Source: a virus
Strand: one strand, 5' to 3'
DNA: 43,115 nt
IMG/VR virus record: IMGVR_UViG_3300032291_003156
Location: 1 to 43,115 of that record
Shown here: positions 38,296 through 43,115 of the stretch, piece by piece
How the letters are laid out: every line of letters begins with the position of its first letter
How positions within the stretch are numbered: position 1 is the first letter of the stretch
The notes under the pieces: model-generated
Told to the model about the DNA's origin: nothing
The model's database searches: none
Seen by the model: the letters and a program-made list of their open reading frames with translations, nothing else
Position numbers and translations under genes: made by a program

Positions 38296-38303
38296 TATTT
38301 ATC
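38296..38303 (-). promoter_or_regulatory. Late-type promoter motif GATAAATA (minus strand)
   Basis: NATAAATA on the minus strand, 27 nt upstream of the GNAT-like start at 38269. Confidence 0.5.
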
Positions 38304-38333
38304 TCTACGTATATTAAATTTATATTACAAAGG

Positions 38334-38357
38334 AAAATGGAGCCTTAGCTCCATTTT
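38334..38357 (-). terminator. Terminator hairpin with the stop codon in its loop
   Basis: On the minus strand AAAATGGAGC, TAAG loop, GCTCCATTTT then CC. The TAA stop of the gene at 38345 is the loop. Confidence 0.72.
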
Positions 38358-38617
38358 TCCTGATACTTTTGTAAAGCCAACATTCTGGCTTTTAGTAATC
38401 TTGTTTTGACATGTTCAGAAAGTTCTTGATCATCTTCCTGATCAAAGTCAGGTCTAAATCTTGGAACCCACTTTCTGTGCCAACACGTATATAGGTCCTC
38501 GTCTTCGGTTACATCTGCCAGATCAAGTCCAGCAAATCTGATGGCCGTGAACCTATGTGGATTACTTCTTAGCAGCTTCGGCTTTGGTATCGGCTTTAGC
38601 AGGTGCGCTTTTGGCAT
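38345..38617 (-). CDS. Small phage protein with unclear start
   Basis: The frame ends with GLDLADVTEDEDLYTCWHRKWVPRFR...LSEHVKTRLLKARMLALQKYQEKWS, about 65 residues that look like a real, Trp-rich phage protein. No ATG, GTG or TTG lies in frame after the stop of the upstream gene at 38562. The nearest is ATG 38617, inside that gene in another frame (with AAGG just upstream), giving about 90 residues. Alternatives are a +1 frameshift at the upstream stop, a rare start codon, or a sequence error. Confidence 0.5.
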   Translation of the reverse strand: MPKAHLLKPIPKPKLLRSNPHRFTAIRFAGLDLADVTEDEDLYTCWHRKWVPRFRPDFDQEDDQELSEHVKTRLLKARMLALQKYQEKWS

Positions 38618-38762
38618 CGGCCTTGGCAGGAGTACTGGCTGCAGGGGCAGGAGCAGTAACAGCAGGCTTGGCTTCAACTTTCTTTTCTTCTTTCTTTGCA
38701 GGTTCTGCGGCAAAAGCGGTAACTGCAACAGCAGCGGCAATGATAGCAATAAGTTGTTTCAT
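38562..38762 (-). CDS. Exported Ala/Lys/Pro-rich protein
   Basis: A 66-residue protein: Sec signal MKQLIAIIAAAVAVTAFA, then a low-complexity tail of Ala, Lys, Pro and Glu (AEPAKKEEKKVEAKP, repeated PAKADAKSA units). Similar to small secreted bacterial alanine/lysine proteins. AAGGAGATTACC ribosome site. The leader contains a strong TGTAGCA...TGCTACA hairpin (about 38790-38813). Role unknown. Confidence 0.72.
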   Translation of the reverse strand: MKQLIAIIAAAVAVTAFAAEPAKKEEKKVEAKPAVTAPAPAASTPAKADAKSAPAKADTKAEAAKK

Positions 38763-38857
38763 GGTAATCTCCTTTGATTTGAAACTTGTAGCAAGAACTT
38801 TCCTGCTACACATACACAACGCCACAGCTTGGCAAACGGTTTACTTGTTTTGGTAAG

Positions 38858-38884
38858 ATTGCCAAAACATTTTATTTTGGCAAT
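38858..38884. promoter_or_regulatory. 10-bp inverted repeat between divergent genes, possible operator
   Basis: ATTGCCAAAA, 7-nt spacer, TTTTGGCAAT. It lies between the exported protein gene (-) and the HTH-like gene (+), so it may be a regulator site; it could also be a hairpin in a leader. Confidence 0.45.
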
Positions 38885-38901
38885 TGATGGGCCAAATTGT
38901 A

Positions 38902-38930
38902 TTGTGTTTGCAACAAGAACTCTATACAAT
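38902..38930 (+). promoter_or_regulatory. Probable promoter of the HTH-like gene
   Basis: TTGTGT (38902-38907), 17-nt spacer, TACAAT (38925-38930). Moderate match. Confidence 0.5.
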
Positions 38931-38977
38931 AGTGAAATGCTGTGAAACACAGCTACTTTAAAGAAAGGTATTTTATT

Positions 38978-39247
38978 ATGATGCGTTTTAATCCTGAAAC
39001 CAAAACTTACAAACTGTTTACTGCCCTGAGCAACGGTGAGAAAATCTCTGCCAGCCAAGCCCACAAGCGTTTTGGCATCAAGAACATCTCAGCTGAAGTC
39101 AGCCGTGTTCGCCAGGCTGGTTTTGCAGTTTATGCCAACAGCCGTAAAGCTGGCAATGGCGTGCAAGTTACCGAGTACCGCATTGGTACACCCAGCCGTC
39201 GATTGGTGGCCGCTGGTTACAAAGCAATGGCTCTTGGTTTGGTCTAA
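38978..39247 (+). CDS. Small HTH-like phage protein
   Basis: An 89-residue protein: helix-turn-helix-like ALSNGEKISASQAHKRFGIKNISAEVSRVRQAGFAVYANSR with a beta hairpin (QVTEYRIG), and the tail TPSRRLVAAGYKAMALGLV. Very similar sequences are common in marine T4-like phages and probably bind DNA. ATG 38978 follows AAAGAAAGG. It faces a palindrome (38858-38884) upstream, so autoregulation is possible. Confidence 0.8.
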   Translation: MMRFNPETKTYKLFTALSNGEKISASQAHKRFGIKNISAEVSRVRQAGFAVYANSRKAGNGVQVTEYRIGTPSRRLVAAGYKAMALGLV

Positions 39248-39286
39248 TCCCAACTCGCTGCTCAAATCCCACTGAGCACACTGACA

Positions 39287-39312
39287 AAACCCTACTCACG
39301 GTAGGGTTTTTT
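39287..39312 (+). terminator. Intrinsic terminator fused to the next promoter
   Basis: AAACCCTAC, TCACG loop, GTAGGGTTT then TTTC. The next -35 (TTGACT) begins 2 nt later. Confidence 0.87.
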
Positions 39313-39313
39313 C

Positions 39314-39342
39314 TTGACTGAAATTGAAATTTGTTGTATAAT
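39314..39342 (+). promoter_or_regulatory. Sigma70-type promoter, leaderless layout
   Basis: TTGACT (39314-39319), 17-nt spacer, TATAAT (39337-39342). ATG 39349 begins 7 nt later, at the expected transcription start. Confidence 0.75.
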
Positions 39343-39348
39343 AATTGT

Positions 39349-39801
39349 ATGCTTAAAAAACTCTTTCAGCGTTTGGGTCGATATCGCATAATCATGGACC
39401 GGGTAAATGACGAGCCGTACCTGGAACGCTACTATGTGTTCTTGAAAGACCGCGAGCGTTTCCCATTCAATGTGTTTGTTCACAAGTTTTTGAAGTCAGA
39501 TCCTGATGATGTGCATGATCATCCCTGGCCCTTTGCTACCATAATCCTTCGAGGCGGCTACTGGGAGTGGCGCCCACAGTTTGACAGCCAAGGTCGAAAG
39601 ACAGGTGAAATTGCCCGATGGTGTGGACCTGGCAGTTTCAGATGGGCCAGTGCTGATACCTATCACAGGATCGAACTGGATCCCACAGTGACATGTTGGA
39701 CCTTGTTCATGCCCGGTGTCAAGCAACGTGACTGGGGCTTCTTGGTCAAGAATCAATGGGTACAGTGGCAAGAGTATCTAGCACAACGCAGACAAACTTA
39801 A
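39349..39801 (+). CDS. Cupin-like phage protein
   Basis: A 150-residue protein with the HDHPWPFATIILRGGYWEW segment (His ligands and beta strands) and later DTYHRIEL, CWTLFMPG and DWGF, the layout of a single-domain cupin found in many phages. Likely metal-binding; reaction unknown. ATG 39349 is chosen because it sits at the promoter's predicted start and no ribosome site exists further upstream. Confidence 0.82.
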   Translation: MLKKLFQRLGRYRIIMDRVNDEPYLERYYVFLKDRERFPFNVFVHKFLKSDPDDVHDHPWPFATIILRGGYWEWRPQFDSQGRKTGEIARWCGPGSFRWASADTYHRIELDPTVTCWTLFMPGVKQRDWGFLVKNQWVQWQEYLAQRRQT

Positions 39802-39811
39802 AAGTAAATAT

Positions 39812-40219
39812 ATGACAGACATAGGACAGGCTCTCATGGAATTCGGTGATTTTTTAATTTACTTTGGTATTGGCTGGGTAATCACCAACTTGGTATTGGG
39901 CTTGTTGGCATTCTTGTTGCGTCGGCACATCGAACAGTCAATGGAACAAGAACTTGCTGGGGTGGGGCAGGCCCTGGATGAAGAACGGCTGATTGCACTC
40001 ACAGTAGAAATTGACCAAAATCAGTATTTGTGTTATAATAGTATGACAAAAGATTTTGTGTGTCAAGGATCAGACTTGAAGGAAATACGTGAACGATTTC
40101 GTGCCAGATACCCTGACAAAGATGCGGCCATTTATGATGGCGATCAGACAGCAGTGGCCGCATTGAAATCGCAACTGAAAGAACAAAGGAAACAAAATGA
40201 AAATAGCATTGGTATCTGA
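39812..40219 (+). CDS. Membrane-anchored small protein with soluble tail
   Basis: A 135-residue protein with one or two N-terminal hydrophobic stretches (LIYFGIGWVITNLVLGLLAFLLRR, about residues 13-36) and a soluble tail (NQYLCYNSMTKDFVCQGSDLKEIRERFRARYPDKDAAIYDG). The tail pattern resembles small phage proteins that lack the membrane part. An in-frame promoter (40011-40039) followed by ATG 40043 could give the tail alone. Overlaps the next gene by 23 nt. Confidence 0.75.
   Translation: MTDIGQALMEFGDFLIYFGIGWVITNLVLGLLAFLLRRHIEQSMEQELAGVGQALDEERLIALTVEIDQNQYLCYNSMTKDFVCQGSDLKEIRERFRARYPDKDAAIYDGDQTAVAALKSQLKEQRKQNENSIGI
40011..40039 (+). promoter_or_regulatory. Promoter-like site inside the preceding gene
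   Basis: TTGACC (40011-40016), 17-nt spacer, TATAAT (40034-40039). It could drive the phosphoesterase at 40197, or a short product from ATG 40043. Confidence 0.55.
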
Positions 40220-41030
40220 TGTACATCTAGAGTTTGGAGACCTAGACTTTGACAACACAGACCGCGCTGATGTTCTAATCCTGGGCGGAGACATCTGTGT
40301 GGCCGCAGACATGGCACAACGTGATCCTTACAACACCATGGGTGAACAGTATCGTAGCAACAGATTTCACGATTTCTTCCAACGATGTTGTGATCGTTTT
40401 CCACATGTGATTTTCATTGTGGGCAATCACGAACACTATCACGGTGATTTTGCCAAGACTGTGCCACATTTCCGAGATGTGCTGGGTTATTTGACAAATT
40501 TGCACATCCTGGAAAAAGAAACTTTTGTGCTGGATGATGTCACGTTCATTGGCGGTACCTTGTGGACTGACATGAACCAACGTGATACCAGAACCCTGCA
40601 TGCAATTTCGAGTATGATGAATGATTTTCGTTGTGTGGACAACAGTACCAAAACGGGAGATGGGCGTGGATGGCCAGGCCGTTTTAGCACCACAGACGCC
40701 GCAGACGATCATGACGCCATGGTAGAGTATATTCGACTGATGATTGAAGGCAAGTGGGATCAGAAGTTTGTGGTAGTGGGACATCATGCACCCAGCAGGC
40801 TCAGCACACATCCACGCTATGCCGACCAAGACATAATGAATGGTGGCTACAGTTCAGAATTAGACAACTTTATTTTGGATCATCCGCAGATCAAGCTATG
40901 GACACATGGTCACACACACGAAGATTTTGACTACTGTATTGGCAGCACTCGAATCTTGTGCAATCCAAGAGGCTATGTCAACTATGAAGAAAGGACAGAC
41001 ACATGGCAACTGAAAACAGTAGAAGTATAA
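40197..41030 (+). CDS. Calcineurin-like metallophosphoesterase
   Basis: A 277-residue MPP with SDVHLEF, LGGDICVA, VGNHEHYH, VVGHHAPS and THGHTHEDFDY, all the metal-site blocks. It is closer to canonical phage MPPs than the copy at 18357 (which has GNDEH). The GNHEHYHG and THGHTHEDFDY blocks are typical of such proteins. Substrate unknown; candidate roles are nucleotide, RNA-end or phosphodiester turnover. AAAGGAAACAAA ribosome site. Confidence 0.88.
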   Translation: MKIALVSDVHLEFGDLDFDNTDRADVLILGGDICVAADMAQRDPYNTMGEQYRSNRFHDFFQRCCDRFPHVIFIVGNHEHYHGDFAKTVPHFRDVLGYLTNLHILEKETFVLDDVTFIGGTLWTDMNQRDTRTLHAISSMMNDFRCVDNSTKTGDGRGWPGRFSTTDAADDHDAMVEYIRLMIEGKWDQKFVVVGHHAPSRLSTHPRYADQDIMNGGYSSELDNFILDHPQIKLWTHGHTHEDFDYCIGSTRILCNPRGYVNYEERTDTWQLKTVEV

Positions 41031-41212
41031 CAAAGTGGTTGCGTTATTCGGGATTCAGTGTTATAATAGTAGGAAATCCCTGTCATTGGAGTCTGCTGCC
41101 TTGGTGGCGAAGAGAACCCAATGACGGATGGCCCAGTCCCAACGAACGCACTTGGAGTGCGGGTTGGATCTTTTTAACTTTGAGAATGTGGATTGATGAT
41201 GGAAGCTGGTAA
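41003..41212 (+). CDS. Trp-rich small phage protein
   Basis: A 69-residue protein with eight or more Trp, KWLRYSGFSVIIVGNPCHWSLLPW and the closing TLRMWIDDGSW. This ending and the HW...PW core mark a small protein seen in many T4-like marine phages. It overlaps the phosphoesterase by 28 nt. Function unknown. Confidence 0.75.
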   Translation: MATENSRSITKWLRYSGFSVIIVGNPCHWSLLPWWRREPNDGWPSPNERTWSAGWIFLTLRMWIDDGSW

Positions 41213-41405
41213 AACAAAAACTCGTTTTGACATGGAACAAGAAATCATGCAAGCATGGCAAGTGCTGGATGATATCTGAATGCTGAGTGCCAAAGAAGGT
41301 ACCACAAAAGAAGACTGGGACGCAGTGACTCGACTGTATAACATACGTTTTGAAACCTTGTTTGAAACATTTGAACAAATGATCAAAGATCGCGTGATAT
41401 TGTGA
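41196..41405 (+). pseudogene. Small phage gene interrupted by an in-frame TGA
   Basis: ATG 41196 opens a frame with TRFDMEQEIMQAWQVLDDI, stopped by TGA at 41277-41279; the very next codon, in the same frame, is ATG 41280, continuing MLSAKEGTTKEDWDAVTRL...FETLFETFEQM to TGA 41403-41405. Together the halves look like one familiar phage protein (RFDxEQxIMxxW...DDIxxL...F/YxMKFExLxxTFE). The second stop overlaps the next ATG, as between intact genes. This may be a nonsense mutation, stop readthrough or recoding, or two separately translated pieces. Confidence 0.6.
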
Positions 41406-41599
41406 TGCGCAGAATGAGCCTGACCCGTCGCCAGTGGGAACAGGTCAGCGTATGGTTGGCCTTGAATCAACAGGTCAATGAAGTGGAAATTGTGGAATCA
41501 AAGACCACAGGCATCGGGTTTGATCACACTGCCAAGTTCTTTTACAAAGAACATATATTGTTGAGTGAGATGGACATAACGGATACATCAACATGGTAA
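41405..41599 (+). CDS. Small phage protein
   Basis: A 64-residue protein: MRRMSLTRRQWEQVSVWLAL then VEIVESKTTGIGFDHTAKFFYK and a short acidic end. The EIVE..TTGIGxDHxAxFF segment is a recurring pattern in T4-like phages. Its ATG overlaps the interrupted gene's stop (ATGA form), so the two are linked in translation. Function unknown. Confidence 0.75.
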   Translation: MRRMSLTRRQWEQVSVWLALNQQVNEVEIVESKTTGIGFDHTAKFFYKEHILLSEMDITDTSTW

Positions 41600-41608
41600 G
41601 GATTTGAT

Positions 41609-41842
41609 ATGAACGAAAAGTTTAAACAGTTGGCCCTGCAGGCCAAAATGGGCACTGCCGACTTTGATGCAGGCTCATTTTATGTGGCTGGTCCGGACAA
41701 GATGCAACAGTTTGCTGAGTTGATCGTCAACGAGTGTGCTGATTTGTTTCCTAACGTTTACGTTTCAATTGAAACTGATCATGGGTATACTTCTGTTATA
41801 GCGGCAAATTATATTAAAAAACATTTTGGAGTTGAGCAATGA
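41609..41842 (+). CDS. MNER-family small protein (distant copy)
   Basis: A 77-residue paralogue of the genes at 36705 and 36935: MNEKFKQLALQAKMG start, MQQFAELIVNECADLF core, YIKKHFGVEQ end. Start is preceded by AAGGATTTGAT. Separated from the other copies by about 4.5 kb. ATGA overlap with the next gene. Function unknown. Confidence 0.76.
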   Translation: MNEKFKQLALQAKMGTADFDAGSFYVAGPDKMQQFAELIVNECADLFPNVYVSIETDHGYTSVIAANYIKKHFGVEQ

Positions 41843-42567
41843 AAGTATACATCAGCGGTTACAGAGATCACTGGATCTCACCTTACACCATGTTGGACTA
41901 TGCGTTTTTCTGGACAGACTGGTCCAAGTGCAGTCGAGACAAAACTGTGATTCGTTCACTGGACGAAGAGCGTGAACACAAATATGTGGAACGTCCAGAG
42001 TGGACAGAACGTTGGCATGATCGACTTGTGCCCATCAGCAGAGCAATTCAATGGGTGCTGGACCGTGTGCATCCCGCCATCAAGTATGTGAAGATTGATC
42101 GCTACGACACCTGGAGCATGGATCACACTCTTGCGGACATTGTGTTGCCCATGCTTCGGCAATTGAAAGCAAACCAGCATGGTGCTGGATTTGTGGATGA
42201 TTCGGATGTGCCCGAAGGCCTTGGTCTACGCAGTACCGAAGCAGCCCCCAAAGAAAACGACTGGGACACTGACAGCAATCATTTTCTTCGTTGGGAGTGG
42301 GTCATGAACGAAATGATCTTTGCATTTGAGTGCAAGGTCGATGACTCATGGCAAGATGCTTTCCGCGAAGGCAACATTGATATACTGTGGGTACCTGTAG
42401 ACAAAAACGGTAATGAAGTGCCCAAGGGCGAGCACAAGTACTACCAAATGGACCGTGGTCCCAAAGACACTTACAAGTGCGATTATGATGGTATGAAAGT
42501 GGTAGAAGAGCGTATTCAAAACGGCTTCCGACTATTTGGCCGATACTATCAAAATCTCTGGGATTGA
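41839..42567 (+). CDS. Conserved phage hypothetical protein
   Basis: A 242-residue protein beginning MKVYISGYRDHWISPYTML with segments YDTWSMDHTLADIVLPMLRQLK, DDSDVPEGL, and DTDSNHFLRWEWVMNEMIFAFE. These recurring segments identify a family common in T4-like marine phages (function unknown). Rich in Trp and Asp. No catalytic motif. Starts with ATGA overlap. Confidence 0.82.
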   Translation: MKVYISGYRDHWISPYTMLDYAFFWTDWSKCSRDKTVIRSLDEEREHKYVERPEWTERWHDRLVPISRAIQWVLDRVHPAIKYVKIDRYDTWSMDHTLADIVLPMLRQLKANQHGAGFVDDSDVPEGLGLRSTEAAPKENDWDTDSNHFLRWEWVMNEMIFAFECKVDDSWQDAFREGNIDILWVPVDKNGNEVPKGEHKYYQMDRGPKDTYKCDYDGMKVVEERIQNGFRLFGRYYQNLWD

Positions 42568-42568
42568 T

Positions 42569-42823
42569 ATGAGCAACAGTGTATTTGAGAACATGACTGC
42601 ACATTTAATGGCAATTGACAACAAAGTCAACCGCGCATACAGCATTACTGAAGCAGAATACAGTGAATGGAAGCAAGCATTTACATTCGAAGGTATCAAA
42701 GGATTAAGATACGGTCAGAGTTTTTGCAATCATTTTGACATAACAGATTACGTGTTGTTTTACAAAGTGGATTGGATCAGTGCTGATCAATACATAAAGT
42801 CTGTGTATCTTGAGAAACTCTGA
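42569..42823 (+). CDS. Small hypothetical protein
   Basis: An 84-residue protein beginning MSNSVFENMTAHLMAIDNKVN, mixed helix and strand, with aromatic FCNHFDITDYVLFYKVDW. ATG 42569 follows the previous stop by 1 nt. A longer in-frame start at 42536 lies in the previous gene and is rejected. Function unknown. Confidence 0.7.
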   Translation: MSNSVFENMTAHLMAIDNKVNRAYSITEAEYSEWKQAFTFEGIKGLRYGQSFCNHFDITDYVLFYKVDWISADQYIKSVYLEKL

Positions 42824-42836
42824 ATACCCACATGGC

Positions 42837-43040
42837 ATGACCCTGCACTGGCAACACAGCCTGAATGACATTCACACATGGAATGAAGCTCTGGCCCGCG
42901 TGGTAGAAGTGTTTGGCCTGCCGGGCGCTAGATACATCACAGACGTTACCATCAACAACATGACCTTTTGGTTCCATGACCCGCACGATGCGCTACTATT
43001 CCGACTGTGCTATGGACACGCTGAACTACATACGGCTTGA
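42837..43040 (+). CDS. Small phage protein
   Basis: About 67 residues from ATG 42837: MTLHWQHSLNDIHTWNEALARVVEVFGLPG...ITDVTINNMTFWFHDPHDALLFRL. The pattern resembles phage proteins in which NxIHTWNEI..RVVEHFGLPG recurs. An upstream TTG (42810) would add nine residues and overlap the previous gene; neither start has a clear ribosome site. Confidence 0.7.
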   Translation: MTLHWQHSLNDIHTWNEALARVVEVFGLPGARYITDVTINNMTFWFHDPHDALLFRLCYGHAELHTA

Positions 43041-43115
43041 TTGCGGCTCGCAACAGGCCTTGGCATACAAACATCAGTTGGATCTAGATGGACTGATTGT
43101 GAACCAAGACTATGA
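43012..43115 (+). CDS. Small gene running off the window end
   Basis: ATG 43012 opens a frame MDTLNYIRLDCGSQQALAYK and continues to the last base. It overlaps the previous gene by 29 nt. The LDCGSQQ..AY..QLDLDG pattern suggests a real phage gene, but without its end or a ribosome site this is tentative. Confidence 0.4.
   Translation, partial: MDTLNYIRLDCGSQQALAYKHQLDLDGLIVNQDY

Noticed and set aside
1-43115. tRNA genes, CRISPR arrays, integrase, transposase, homing endonuclease
   Set aside because: None recognised on reading both strands; a tRNA or homing-nuclease scan would be needed to exclude diverged ones.

Overview
This window is a contiguous piece of a large, lytic, T4-like (Straboviridae/cyanophage-like myovirus) tailed phage genome, most likely infecting a Gram-negative heterotrophic proteobacterium. 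The phage assignment rests on very dense, overlapping (ATGA) small genes, a T4-type nrdA-nrdB-glutaredoxin set, a gp30-type ATP DNA ligase, a PAAR spike protein, many small phage-family proteins, sigma70-like early promoters and T4-type late promoter motifs (NATAAATA). The Gram-negative host is inferred from envelope genes (heptose epimerase, outer-membrane barrel, lipoproteins) and a phasin-like protein. I saw no tRNA, CRISPR array, integrase or insertion sequence.

Layout. 1-5.7 kb (+): nucleotide metabolism (nrdA cut by the window edge, a class II aldolase-like gene, nrdB, a PGDYG protein, glutaredoxin) and a methyltransferase. 5.7-8.2 kb (+): a small beta-rich protein, a PAAR spike tip and two Ala/Asn/Gly-rich probable virion proteins in a tightly coupled run. 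8.25-9.5 kb: short genes, most behind their own copy of a conserved promoter. 9.5-13.2 kb (+): a phage MGLDMY protein, DNA ligase and a coupled run of unknowns. 13.15-13.38 kb: a consensus promoter followed by about 190 nt that look like structured RNA. 13.4-18.4 kb (+): a coiled-coil membrane protein, a heptose epimerase, ClpX, ribosomal protein bS21, Hsp20 and ClpS. 18.4-25.6 kb (mostly -): metallophosphoesterases, a GT4 glycosyltransferase, a LamG protein, an amidotransferase-fold protein (+), an outer-membrane barrel and a second glycosyltransferase-like protein. 25.6-28.3 kb (+): NDP-sugar dehydrogenase, 2-oxoglutarate-oxygenase-like protein and amidinotransferase. 28.3-32.8 kb: UV endonuclease, membrane protein, Lys/Ala/Pro-rich protein, phasin-like protein and several exported proteins or lipoproteins. 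32.8-35.2 kb: two different ClpP proteins flanking a possible PD-(D/E)XK-type protein. 35.3-43.1 kb: an accessory region of small genes with a SWIM finger protein, a GNAT-like protein, a cupin-like protein, a third metallophosphoesterase and a four-member MNER paralogue family.

How the genes may work together. RNR plus glutaredoxin supply dNTPs. A metallophosphoesterase of the PlcP/LpxH-like group and a GT4 glycosyltransferase lie close together; in bacteria this pair swaps phospholipids for glycolipids and frees phosphate, so the phage may carry a lipid-remodelling module. ClpX with its ClpP-docking IGF loop, two ClpP-type proteases, a ClpS and an Hsp20 form an unusually complete phage proteostasis kit, with bS21 as a ribosome-directed partner next to clpX. 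Heptose epimerase, sugar dehydrogenase, oxygenase, amidinotransferase and glycosyltransferase-like genes point to surface-sugar (or other glycoconjugate) modification. Early genes use TTGACC-17-TGCTATAAT promoters, often fused to terminator hairpins, and some of these place the start codon at the predicted transcription start.
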